Origin: Oscillospiraceae bacterium
GTDB taxonomy: Bacteria > Bacillota > Clostridia > Oscillospirales > CAG-272
Assembly: GCA_015063895.1 (NCBI GenBank)
Contig: SVTG01000002.1
Span: 99,130-163,129 of the forward strand
Length of the DNA stretch: 64,000 nt
Reading direction: 5' to 3'
Positions 43,552-52,294 of this stretch are shown here, piece after piece. The notes under the pieces were generated by a model. That model had not been told where the DNA came from and did not search any database. It saw nothing but the letters and a program-made list of their open reading frames with translations. The position numbers were made by a program, and so were the translations under genes. Every line of letters starts with the position of its first letter. Positions within the stretch are counted from its first letter, which is position 1.

Positions 43552-44381
43552 TAAAAATTTTCGCCTTCCCGTTGCTTTTTGCGAAAATTTTTGGGTGTGC
43601 AGAGCAGCGTTTTTTGAAAGGTATAGCAAAAGTGCTCAACTGACCGATATCCGGAGGTGAAGGCGATCTCCTTGACCGAAAGTTCGGTGGTGGCAAGCAG
43701 CTCACACGCGTGACGCAGTCGCACGGTATTGAGATACTCTGAAAAGCTGCTGCCCGTCCATTTTTTAAACAGTGCACCCAAATAGTTCGGTGTGACAAAG
43801 GCGTCGGTAGCCAATTGATGCAGCGTGATATTTTCACGAAAGCGCGTTTGCGCCGTGCGTACGAGCTGCTGGAGTAAAGGAGGGAGGGGTGTGGGGGTGT
43901 TCTTGGTAGAATGACGTAAAAGGGTAACGAAAATCGTGGTGATTGCGTTTTGCGTTACGGTTTTTTCAAAGGCCGCGTGATCCTTGCGCTCCTGCTCGAT
44001 TTGTGCAAAAAGCGTTGTGATCAGCCGCTGCTCTGCGTCGGTCAGCGTGGCGCAGAAGCGCCCGCCGCCAAGTAGGATATGATCGCGCAGATCGGGGGGC
44101 AGCGCCTGCTCGGTGCACTGGATCTTTAACAGCGCGAGGTCGGTTTTGGCGTACAGCTCGTGAAAATCGTAATAGGCCATCAGATAGGCGCTGCCGCGCG
44201 AAAGCGGCTGCGCTTGGCGGTTATAGCAATGCTCGCCCTCGCCCGCAAGCACCAGCTCAAGCTCAAAATAATCGTGCCAATGCGGTGCAAAGCGCGTGCC
44301 GGCCTGTACGGTCTTGCGCTCGATATAGCAGGTGGCGCCGCCCGCCAGCTCGCTGGGGGCGTGCTTGATGCCCTTTTGCAT
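43548..44381 (-). CDS. AraC-family regulator (divergent from ROK/GH2 genes)
   Basis: This 277-residue protein has an N-terminal cupin domain (HWHDYFELELVLAGEGEH, ~30-47) and C-terminal double helix-turn-helix (about 175-275, with KEIAFTSGYRSVEHFCYTF as landmark). ATG 44381 has GAAGGTG upstream; a longer frame to 44519 would cover the promoter and overlap the divergent kinase gene, so it is rejected. It probably activates the divergent ROK-GH2 operon in response to its sugar. Confidence 0.9.
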   Translation of the reverse strand: MQKGIKHAPSELAGGATCYIERKTVQAGTRFAPHWHDYFELELVLAGEGEHCYNRQAQPLSRGSAYLMAYYDFHELYAKTDLALLKIQCTEQALPPDLRDHILLGGGRFCATLTDAEQRLITTLFAQIEQERKDHAAFEKTVTQNAITTIFVTLLRHSTKNTPTPLPPLLQQLVRTAQTRFRENITLHQLATDAFVTPNYLGALFKKWTGSSFSEYLNTVRLRHACELLATTELSVKEIAFTSGYRSVEHFCYTFQKTLLCTPKNFRKKQREGENFY

Positions 44382-44412
44382 GCGTTTCACCTTCTTTGTG
44401 TTGATTTTCTTA

Positions 44413-44441
44413 ATTATAACATAGAAAATCTTAATATGCAA
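44413..44441 (-). promoter_or_regulatory. Promoter of the AraC gene
   Basis: On the minus strand TTGCAT (44436-44441) and TATAAT (44413-44418) have a 17-bp spacer. The promoter for the divergent kinase is weaker and may need activation. Confidence 0.65.
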
Positions 44442-44490
44442 GCCCTCGCTTATGTTAAAATGAAAGCAGAAACAGCAGGAGGGGCGATCT

Positions 44491-45447
44491 ATGATAGGCT
44501 TTGATATTGGCGGCACCAAGTGTGCGGTTTCGGTGGGCGAGGTGCGTGACGGCGCGCTTGTGATACTTCAAAAGAGAAAAATTTCAACCGATCTTGCGGC
44601 ATCCCCTTATGAAATGATAAATAGGCTCTGTCTGCTGGCCGAGGAGATGACCGATGATTTCAGCACGATCGGCATCAGCTGCGGCGGGCCGCTTGACGCC
44701 GCGCGCGGCGTCATTCTCTCGCCCCCCAATCTGCCGGGGTGGGACGAGGTCTATATTGTAGAATATCTGCAAAAGCGCTACGGCGGTGCGGTCTGTCTTG
44801 AAAATGACGCCAACGCCTGCGCCGTGGCCGAGTGGCGCTTTGGCGCGGGGCGCGGCACGAAGAATATGATCTTTTTAACCTTCGGCACGGGCCTTGGCGC
44901 GGGGCTGATCCTTGACGGCAGGCTCTATCGCGGCACCTGCGGCAACGCGGGTGAGGTCGGTCATATTCGCCTTGCACGCAGCGGCCCCGTTGGCTTCGGC
45001 AAGGCAGGCTCCTTTGAGGGCTTTGCCAGCGGCGGGGGGCTTGCACAAATGGGCAGGCAAGCGGCACTTGATGCGCTGCGCATGGGCAAGCCCGTTGCGT
45101 GGTGTGAAAGCGAGGTAGCGCTGCCGCAGGTGAACGCCGCGCTGCTGGCCGAGGCTGCAAGGGCAGGGGATACCGCAGCGCTCGGCATTTTTCGCACCGC
45201 CGCGCGGCGATTGGGGCAGGGGCTTTCGCTGCTGGTGGATATCTTAAACCCCGAAAAAATCGTCATCGGCAGCATTTACTTGCGCGCCAACGATCTTCTG
45301 TATGAGGAAATGATGCGCGTGATGAAAAGGGAATGTCTTGCTGCTTCGCTTGCCTGCACTGCGGTGGTGAGCGCGGGGCTGGGCGAGGCGCTGGGAGATT
45401 ACGCGGCACTTTCGCTTGCCGCGGGATTAAGTGAGGGAACGGTATGA
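44491..45447 (+). CDS. ROK-family sugar kinase lacking the usual zinc cysteines
   Basis: This 318-residue ROK protein has phosphate motif FDIGGTKCAV (~4-13), catalytic ENDANACAVAEW (~103-114) and GTGLGAGLILDG (~131-142). Where most ROK kinases have a His-Cys3 zinc site (CxCGxxGCxE), this one has GPVGFGKAGSFEGFASG with no cysteines, so it is a divergent member. It overlaps the GH2 gene by ATGA. The kinase probably phosphorylates the monosaccharide released by that hydrolase (mannose or similar). AGGAGG precedes the ATG. Confidence 0.88.
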   Translation: MIGFDIGGTKCAVSVGEVRDGALVILQKRKISTDLAASPYEMINRLCLLAEEMTDDFSTIGISCGGPLDAARGVILSPPNLPGWDEVYIVEYLQKRYGGAVCLENDANACAVAEWRFGAGRGTKNMIFLTFGTGLGAGLILDGRLYRGTCGNAGEVGHIRLARSGPVGFGKAGSFEGFASGGGLAQMGRQAALDALRMGKPVAWCESEVALPQVNAALLAEAARAGDTAALGIFRTAARRLGQGLSLLVDILNPEKIVIGSIYLRANDLLYEEMMRVMKRECLAASLACTAVVSAGLGEALGDYAALSLAAGLSEGTV

Positions 45448-47846
45448 GAAATACGCTATCCTTGAACGGCGCGTGGCAGCTGTATATCGCGCCGCACGGC
45501 ATCGTGCGCGAGCGTGGATTTGCAGCCAGCACCGAGGCGGCGCTGATCGCCACCGATTTTCTGCATATCACGGGCGAGGTGCCCGGGAACTTCGAGCTTG
45601 ACCTCGTGCGCGAGGGTAAATTGCCGCCGCTTTTTTACGGCACCAATATCATGCTTGCGCAAAACGAGGAAAATAAGCATTTGTGGTACGTGCGGCGCTT
45701 CGCGCTGGAGGCGTTGCCGCAAGGAGATGCCCTTTTGCGCTTTGAGGGTATTGATACCTTTGCCGAGATCTATCTTAACGGCACCCTGATCGGCACGTGC
45801 GATAATATGCTGATTGTGCACGAATACCCCGCAACGGGGCTTAAAATCGGCGAAAACGAGGTGCTGGTTCACATTATACCCACGGCGATCCGTGCAAGAG
45901 ATTTTCGCACTAACATTCTGCACCACGGGCAATGCTACAACACCGATTCGCTTTGGGTGCGTAAGGCCCCCTATATGTTCGGGTGGGATATTATGCCGCG
46001 TGCGGTGTCAGGCGGTATCTGGCGCGACGTCGCGCTCGTTGAAAAGTCGAAAAGCCGTATTGAAGAATGCTATCTTGCGACCGCTTTCGTGAACACCGCC
46101 AAAAGCACCGCCACGCTGTCAGGCTATATTCGTCTTGAAACCAACGAGGATTCGCTTCTTGACTTCAGGGCTGTGGTGTCCGGTAGGTGCGGTGAGTCCG
46201 CTTTTTCGACGACGCTGCGCTTTCATAGCGTAAACCGCAATTTCAGTATCCGTGTCGAGGCGCCGCTCTTGTGGTGGCCGAAAAATGCAGGGGCACAGCA
46301 TCTTTACGAGGTAGAGGTTGCGCTTTACCGCGGGGAGTGGCTTTGTGATACCTACCGCACGCGTATCGGTATTCGTACCGTCACGCTTGAGCGCACCTCG
46401 GTGGTCGACCGCGAGGGCAAGGGCAAGTTTGAATTTAACGTGAACGGCAAAAAAATTTTTGTGCTGGGCACGAACTGGGTGCCGCTTGACGTCTTTCCGT
46501 CACGCCATCGCGCACGCCTTGATAAGGCGCTGGCGCTGGTGGAGGAGAGCGGGTGCAATATGCTTCGCCTGTGGGGCGGAAATGCCTATGAATGTGATAC
46601 GTTTTACGATTGGTGCGACACGCACGGCATTCTTTTGTGGCAGGATTTTGCCATGGGGTGTGCTTATTATCCTCAGGACGAGGCGTTTTGTGCTATGCTG
46701 CGCGAGGAGGCCACCTCATTGGTGCGCCGTCTGCGTCATCACGCCGCGCTCGTGCTGTGGGCGGGGGATAACGAGTGTGACGAGTTTGCCCTTGGTAAGC
46801 GCCAAAACGGCGCGCGAATGGATCCCAATCAAAATAGGCTTACCCGCCGCGTGCTGCCCGAGGTCTTGCAGACCTATGACGGCTTCCGCCCGTATCTGCC
46901 AAGCTCGCCTTACGTTGATGAGGTCGCTTACCAAAGCGGTCTGCGCCCGCCCGAGCAGCATCTGTGGGGGCCGCGCAATTTCTTTAAAAGCGACTATTAT
47001 CGGAACGCCAATGCGCTGTTCGCCTCCGAAACGGGCTTTCACGGGTGTCCGTCGCCCGCGTCGCTTGCTACGTACATTCCGCGCGCGCTTTTGTGGCCAC
47101 CCTTCGCTGAAAACGGGCGTCCCAACGAGGCGTGGCTGGCACACGCCACCTCGCCCGAATTGGCTGATATCGGCCCTTACGAATACCGCATTGACTTGAT
47201 GTGCCGTCAGGTATCCGCGCTTTTCGGCACGCGTGAGGGCACGGGGCTTGCGGCCGTCACGGAGGCACTTGGCAAGGGCGAGAATGCACTTTCGCGCTTT
47301 GCTGCCGCAAGTCAGATCTTCCAGGCAGAGGCCTTCAAATATATGATCGAGCGCTTCCGCGTGCGCCGTGAAACGCACGGCGGTATTATCTGGTGGAACC
47401 TCCTTGACGGCTGGCCACAGATCTCCGATGCCGTTGTTGATTACGATTTTCGCAAAAAATTGGCGTTTTCGTATATCGTGCGTGCGCAGCAGCCGCTTTG
47501 CTTGATCCTTGATGAGCCGCAGGACGGCAAGGCGCGGTTGGTAGCCGTCAACGATCAAGCCGAGAATAAAGAAATCAGCTATCGCGTGGTGCGCGTGCGC
47601 GACGGTGCGCTTATGTACGCAGGTGCGGCGTTGCTCGAAGCACAGGTGCTGACAGAGCTTGGCTCGCTGTCCGTGGGTGAAGAAAGGGAAGCCTACCATA
47701 TTGCGTGGGAGAGTGCTGACGGCGTTGCTGGTGAAAACCATTATTTTGCCAATATCAAGGGCGTGAAATTCGACACGTATATGGCCCTTTTGAAGAAAAT
47801 GGGCTTTGATGCGTTTGAAGGCTTTGAGCCCGATTCACTGACCTGA
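45444..47846 (+). CDS. GH2 family beta-mannosidase-like hydrolase
   Basis: This 800-residue GH2 enzyme has an N-terminal jelly-roll sugar-binding domain, an immunoglobulin-like middle domain and a TIM barrel. The acid/base is Glu444 in LWAGDNECDEF and the likely nucleophile is Glu529 in FASETGFHG. The long ILLWQDFAMGCAYYP segment (~396-410) is typical of the mannosidase branch rather than beta-galactosidases. It would remove terminal beta-mannose (or a similar sugar) from oligosaccharides. No signal peptide, so it is cytoplasmic. It is translationally coupled to the ROK kinase and followed by a strong terminator. Confidence 0.87.
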   Translation: MRNTLSLNGAWQLYIAPHGIVRERGFAASTEAALIATDFLHITGEVPGNFELDLVREGKLPPLFYGTNIMLAQNEENKHLWYVRRFALEALPQGDALLRFEGIDTFAEIYLNGTLIGTCDNMLIVHEYPATGLKIGENEVLVHIIPTAIRARDFRTNILHHGQCYNTDSLWVRKAPYMFGWDIMPRAVSGGIWRDVALVEKSKSRIEECYLATAFVNTAKSTATLSGYIRLETNEDSLLDFRAVVSGRCGESAFSTTLRFHSVNRNFSIRVEAPLLWWPKNAGAQHLYEVEVALYRGEWLCDTYRTRIGIRTVTLERTSVVDREGKGKFEFNVNGKKIFVLGTNWVPLDVFPSRHRARLDKALALVEESGCNMLRLWGGNAYECDTFYDWCDTHGILLWQDFAMGCAYYPQDEAFCAMLREEATSLVRRLRHHAALVLWAGDNECDEFALGKRQNGARMDPNQNRLTRRVLPEVLQTYDGFRPYLPSSPYVDEVAYQSGLRPPEQHLWGPRNFFKSDYYRNANALFASETGFHGCPSPASLATYIPRALLWPPFAENGRPNEAWLAHATSPELADIGPYEYRIDLMCRQVSALFGTREGTGLAAVTEALGKGENALSRFAAASQIFQAEAFKYMIERFRVRRETHGGIIWWNLLDGWPQISDAVVDYDFRKKLAFSYIVRAQQPLCLILDEPQDGKARLVAVNDQAENKEISYRVVRVRDGALMYAGAALLEAQVLTELGSLSVGEEREAYHIAWESADGVAGENHYFANIKGVKFDTYMALLKKMGFDAFEGFEPDSLT

Positions 47847-47855
47847 AAAGAATCA

Positions 47856-47888
47856 GAGCGCGGCTTTTTTGCCGCGCTCTTGCTTTTT
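47856..47888. terminator. Terminator between convergent GH2 and DUF4340 genes
   Basis: The stem GAGCGCGGC / GCCGCGCTC with a T6 loop is followed by TTGCTTTTTTT on the plus strand. Confidence 0.85.
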
Positions 47889-47897
47889 TTAGTGATT

Positions 47898-49955
47898 TTA
47901 GGTCAGGCTGTCATACTTGATGGGATCTGTTTCGGGGGTGCCGTACAGCTTCATTACGTCGTTGATGATCTTCTTGACGCGGCTGGAGATCGTGTAGAAA
48001 TCCCCCTCACCGTTGACGGTGGTGTAATACTGACGGGGCTGCGTGAGATTTTCGTAGAAGCAGTATTCGCGCACGATGACCTCGCCCGTTTCCTCAAAGC
48101 GCTCGGTTTCTTCATCGTATTCGCGGGGCACGTACTTGATACGAATGACCAGCGTGGCGCCCTCGGTACCCGTGGCACGGTGTGCGGCCTGCTGCGCGGC
48201 AGATAGCGAGGAATAGCCCGAGCACATGGTGTAGAGCAGCGACTGATAGAAGGTCTTGAATTGCTTGGCGTGCAGGGTCTTGCCTGCGCCGTCTCGCACG
48301 GCCAGCTTATCGGAGCCCACCTGTGTGGCGGCACCGTATTCCTTTTCAAGCTGTGCAAAGGTCTCGGAGTTATCAACGGTGAAGGTCCGCTCGTATCCTT
48401 GGGGATATTGATCGGCCTTGCCCGCGGCGATTTTGATATACAGCTCCTCCATATAGGCGATATTGCCCGTGAACAGGTCCTCGGAGATCCAATCCTTTGT
48501 GGTGAAGAAGAGGAACAGCAGCTGCGATTCGTCAAGCCCGATCACCATGTTATAGCCATCGGCCATCTTGGTAAAGTCGTTTGTCTTGTCGTCGTAAACG
48601 TAGCAGATGTTATACACGTAATAAAGCCCGTCCTCCTGCTTTTCGCTGACAAGCACCGTGTGCTTTTCCTGGTCGGAAAGCTTGACTACGTCCTTGCGCG
48701 TGGTGGTATTGTAATCGCGCACCTTATTAAAGGTAAAGGTGAAGCGATACGCGTAGTGGTCGTAATCAAGACCGTAATCGGAAAGCCAGTCGTTGAGAGA
48801 ATCGTCCCCTACGGTATCGGCGGTGCCGAGTGCTACCACCTTATCGGGCTTCCACGTGTAAAGCGCATACAGGGCATTGTCTACGCTATAGGAGTTGATA
48901 GAATAGCCCGAAAGACCGCCGGTCGCCACGTACGGGAAGCTTGAGTAGAACGTGTTTTGGCGCTTTGTGATCGAGCCCGTGTAGGTGAATGCGATAAAGG
49001 GCGTCGTTTCTTTTTTGTGATAGAGCTTGAAGTCGGTGACGTCAAAGTAGTTGTTGGAGTCCATGTTGGGGGAGGCCGTGGGGGGGATCACGTAATCCTC
49101 TACGCGCCCCAGGAGCGCTTGCTTGTAGGTGCCGTTATAGTCACCCTCGGTCAGCTCCTTTAAAACGTATACGGCATCTCTGCCGACGTAACGCACAAAA
49201 TAGCCGTCGCCCGACGGGATCTCATCGCCGATGAGCACCTTGTGAACGGTGCCGTCAAGGGCTGTGATGACAAAATAATTGGTGGCGGTGGCGGGATCCT
49301 CCGGCAGGCCGTATTCGGCGTAGCCGAGCTCCAGCACACGCGTAGTATCAAGGCGCAGCATCGTGCGCGTATTGCCTGTGCAATAGATCAGCGTTGCAAA
49401 GAGAATCGTTTGATCAACGGGCAGGTCGGGACGGTCCTCGATTACAAACTTTGCCGTGGTTTCCTTGGTGTTGGGATCGGTATAATCAACGCGCTTGAAG
49501 GCAAAGCTGCCGTTTTGGTTATGCACACGGATCTCGGCGATGTTGGCGCGCTCCAAAAGCGGATACAGCAGCACGTCGTAGGCGTTATCGCTTACGTCAA
49601 ACTTGATGGTCTCGCCGTCCTCTACCAGCACGGCGGCCACGGTGCTGAAGTCGCCGCTTGTTTTATCCACGTAAACGATGGTGCCCGCTGCGGTGACGTA
49701 GTTGCCGCCCTCCGTGGTGGGTAGGACGTCGCCGTCGGTGGTCATCAGGACGTAGAGCCCGTCCTTTTTGGCCACGTAATATTTGGTTTCGTCGGTTGGG
49801 TCAATAAAGGCTGTGCGCGAGGTGAAGAAGAGCACGAGCCCGAGTGCCACACCGAGAAGCGCCACCACGATCAGCAAAATGAGCGCGATGCGGCGTTGTC
49901 GGTAGAGCGCTGTTTTGGCACGGACAACCGATTTGTTCGTCAGCTTTTCCGTCAT
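47898..49955 (-). CDS. DUF4340 membrane-anchored protein of the Gld-type ABC operon
   Basis: This 685-residue protein has a short cytoplasmic N-terminus, one membrane helix (about 28-50) and a long extracytoplasmic region. Repeated DUF4340-like beta modules include segments such as VYVLKELTEGDYNGTYK. DUF4340 proteins regularly accompany GldF/GldG-type ABC genes; the function is unknown, perhaps a substrate-binding or surface partner. Its start overlaps the GldG-like stop by ATGA. It is the last gene of a four-gene operon starting at 53365. Confidence 0.8.
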   Translation of the reverse strand: MTEKLTNKSVVRAKTALYRQRRIALILLIVVALLGVALGLVLFFTSRTAFIDPTDETKYYVAKKDGLYVLMTTDGDVLPTTEGGNYVTAAGTIVYVDKTSGDFSTVAAVLVEDGETIKFDVSDNAYDVLLYPLLERANIAEIRVHNQNGSFAFKRVDYTDPNTKETTAKFVIEDRPDLPVDQTILFATLIYCTGNTRTMLRLDTTRVLELGYAEYGLPEDPATATNYFVITALDGTVHKVLIGDEIPSGDGYFVRYVGRDAVYVLKELTEGDYNGTYKQALLGRVEDYVIPPTASPNMDSNNYFDVTDFKLYHKKETTPFIAFTYTGSITKRQNTFYSSFPYVATGGLSGYSINSYSVDNALYALYTWKPDKVVALGTADTVGDDSLNDWLSDYGLDYDHYAYRFTFTFNKVRDYNTTTRKDVVKLSDQEKHTVLVSEKQEDGLYYVYNICYVYDDKTNDFTKMADGYNMVIGLDESQLLFLFFTTKDWISEDLFTGNIAYMEELYIKIAAGKADQYPQGYERTFTVDNSETFAQLEKEYGAATQVGSDKLAVRDGAGKTLHAKQFKTFYQSLLYTMCSGYSSLSAAQQAAHRATGTEGATLVIRIKYVPREYDEETERFEETGEVIVREYCFYENLTQPRQYYTTVNGEGDFYTISSRVKKIINDVMKLYGTPETDPIKYDSLT

Positions 49956-51484
49956 GCGTGTTTTCTCCTTATCATCACGTAGATGCCTGCGATGAATACA
50001 GCGGCGGTAGGAATGGTGGTAAACAGCACCGTAAGGGTGGTAGCGGCCTTGGAGGTGATGGCCGCGATCTCCATGCTGGCGTAGTATTTGCAGTCAAGCG
50101 ATACGGGTACCACAAGGCTGCCCATCGTGTTGCAGGCGTAGGAGAGGACCGAGGCGTTACCGTATCGGCTGTCAAGCGCGACGTCTGCGGCAAAGTCAGA
50201 GGAGGCACAAGCAAGCACGAAGGAGTGAGAGATCGTTTGTGTGTCGTCATTGATGACCGACTGACAGGAAAGCATCATATAGGCAAAGGGATGATCGGCA
50301 TCGGCCTCACTGACCTCTGCACCCTTTGACATGGCAACGGCCGTGGGGGAGGAGGAAAATACGTTATAGGCAGAGCGTCTGACGGCGTTGCTGGTGTAGG
50401 AGGCGCAGCGATAGCCCTCGTACAGTGTTTCCTGATAAAGCGAGGAGAAGCGCAGTGCCGTGGTGTTCGGGAAGGCAACGGTCTTGCGGACTGCCTCCTC
50501 GCGCATGTGTTTGGTGATATCCGCACCCGTGCCTGCCTCCTCGTATACACCCTTGTTGGTGTAGCCGTTGATGGAAAGCGAGAAATCAAGGTCGCGGATC
50601 ACGGGTGTGTCGTTGTCGTCGGTGCGTGCAATTTCAATGCCCCATTCAGCAAGAAACTGCTCAATGTTCTGCAAATAGGGGGTATCCTTATCAAAGAAGA
50701 CCATCATGGAATTGTTTTCGCTGAGATATTTTTCGATCTTATCTATCTCGGAAACATCGGAAATGCCGTCCTTTTCAAGGAAGTCGCGTGTGGGATCAAA
50801 GATCACCAGCAGGCGGCAGGTGGCGGGCAGATCCTCTTTAGAAAGGTCAACCGTCTTGACCTCAAATCCGATCTGCTCAAGAAGCTTGGCAAAGCCCTCG
50901 TCCCATACCTCACCGTGGTTGTTTGTCAGACATGCCATCGGGGAGAAGGCTTGTGTGACGGACAAAAGGGAGGAAACGAAGACCTGTTCACCGTCGTAGC
51001 CTGATACGTATCCGTTTTCATCAAGGGCGAAAAAGTCCTCAAGATTGTAAACGCGTACGGCGTTGCCGCAGGTGATGATCACGCTTTGTTGGGTGATGTT
51101 TTTGCCGGTCAGCTCTTTGTATTCCTTGACCGAGGAGGGGTTGGTGTAAATGTCGGTATAGGTGACCTTGACGTTCGAAAAGTCCTTTTCAATGTCAAGG
51201 GCGGTCTTTAAGACCTCAAGCTGAACGGTATCCATTTCCCATGCGTATTTTTCATCGCAAAGGATAATTTCCACCTGCTGGCCGGCATCCATTTGGTCAA
51301 GCAAGGATTTGGCCTCGTCGGACAGAGTAAAGCGGGGCTCGGGCGTCATGTCGATATACCACAGGTATTTTTCAGACAGAGCGGTAAAGATGGCGTTGAG
51401 TAAAATGACAGCGGCGATCACAATGACCGTGAGCGCCACCGAAATGCTGCCATGACGGAATTTTTTTGTATGGATCATATGCAT
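49952..51484 (-). CDS. GldG-like ABC accessory protein
   Basis: This 510-residue protein has an N-terminal membrane helix (about 16-40) and a large extracytoplasmic domain. It includes SLLDQMDAGQQVEIILCDEK and LNNHGEVWDEGFAKLLEQIGF-like segments typical of the 'ABC-type uncharacterised transport' (GldG) family, and ends with a second helix and RRKHA at the C-terminus. The start is ATG 51484 after AGGAGG; an in-frame codon at 51508 lies inside the permease gene. In Bacteroidetes GldG is linked to gliding; in non-gliding Firmicutes the role is unknown. Confidence 0.82.
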   Translation of the reverse strand: MHMIHTKKFRHGSISVALTVIVIAAVILLNAIFTALSEKYLWYIDMTPEPRFTLSDEAKSLLDQMDAGQQVEIILCDEKYAWEMDTVQLEVLKTALDIEKDFSNVKVTYTDIYTNPSSVKEYKELTGKNITQQSVIITCGNAVRVYNLEDFFALDENGYVSGYDGEQVFVSSLLSVTQAFSPMACLTNNHGEVWDEGFAKLLEQIGFEVKTVDLSKEDLPATCRLLVIFDPTRDFLEKDGISDVSEIDKIEKYLSENNSMMVFFDKDTPYLQNIEQFLAEWGIEIARTDDNDTPVIRDLDFSLSINGYTNKGVYEEAGTGADITKHMREEAVRKTVAFPNTTALRFSSLYQETLYEGYRCASYTSNAVRRSAYNVFSSSPTAVAMSKGAEVSEADADHPFAYMMLSCQSVINDDTQTISHSFVLACASSDFAADVALDSRYGNASVLSYACNTMGSLVVPVSLDCKYYASMEIAAITSKAATTLTVLFTTIPTAAVFIAGIYVMIRRKHA

Positions 51485-51498
51485 AGCGGCACCTCCTA

Positions 51499-52242
51499 TC
51501 AGCCCCAACGGCGCTTTTCGTAAATGCGCACGGTGAGGAATACGAATACGCCCGCGATTGATACGTAGTACAAGAGGGCGGAAAAATCAAACAAACCCAT
51601 AGAGAAGTTGTCGTAGCGGCTGAGCACCGAGACCCAGTCAAGCACGGTGCGCAGAACGGGAGAGTTAACGTAGGCGGCAATGATGCCGACAAACACCATA
51701 GCGGCAAGCACGGCGATCGTCACGATCGCACTGGCCAGCTGATTTTCGGTCAGCGAGGAAATAAACAGGCCAATGGCGATGAAGGCGGCGCCGATCAGCA
51801 AAACGCCGATCAGGCACCCAATGATCTGCCCACCGATCGGGCCGATGTGCGTGTCGGCCGTTGAAATAGACTGCTCCGATACGGCATAGCCGATCAGGGG
51901 CAGAAAGTTGACGCAGGAGACCACTACGGTCGATGCGAACAGCGTGAAGGCTGCAAAGAATTTGCCAAGCACCATGCCCGTAATGGTAACGGGGGCGGTC
52001 AGCAACAGCTGCTCGGTCCTTGATTTGCGCTCCTCGGCAAACATGCGCATCGTGAGGATCGGAATGAGAACGATGAGCAAAAATAGCAGATATTGGAAAT
52101 AGGCAGAGGTGTTATAGCTTGCCTGCTGCAGGGTGGTAAAGGCACAGATCAGCGCCGAAACGGCAAGAAAGATGCCGACGTAAACGTACCCGATCGGGGT
52201 GGTCAGATACGCGCGCAATTCCTTTTTAAAAATAGCAAACAT
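51499..52242 (-). CDS. GldF-like ABC-2 permease
   Basis: This 247-residue permease has six predicted helices; it begins MFAIFKKELRAYLTTPIGYV and contains MRMFAEERKSRTEQLLLTAP, the GldF/ABC-2 hallmark after the second helix. It works with the ATPase upstream (52 bp gap). A good ribosome site (AAAGGAG) is 20 or more nt from the ATG and separated from it by a small TTGGC/GCCAA hairpin, which may bring the two together or limit translation. Confidence 0.88.
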   Translation of the reverse strand: MFAIFKKELRAYLTTPIGYVYVGIFLAVSALICAFTTLQQASYNTSAYFQYLLFLLIVLIPILTMRMFAEERKSRTEQLLLTAPVTITGMVLGKFFAAFTLFASTVVVSCVNFLPLIGYAVSEQSISTADTHIGPIGGQIIGCLIGVLLIGAAFIAIGLFISSLTENQLASAIVTIAVLAAMVFVGIIAAYVNSPVLRTVLDWVSVLSRYDNFSMGLFDFSALLYYVSIAGVFVFLTVRIYEKRRWG

Positions 52243-52294
52243 ATCGTTTCGGTTGGCGCTTGGCCAACGCTCCTTTCATAAGCCTCGCGGCGGA

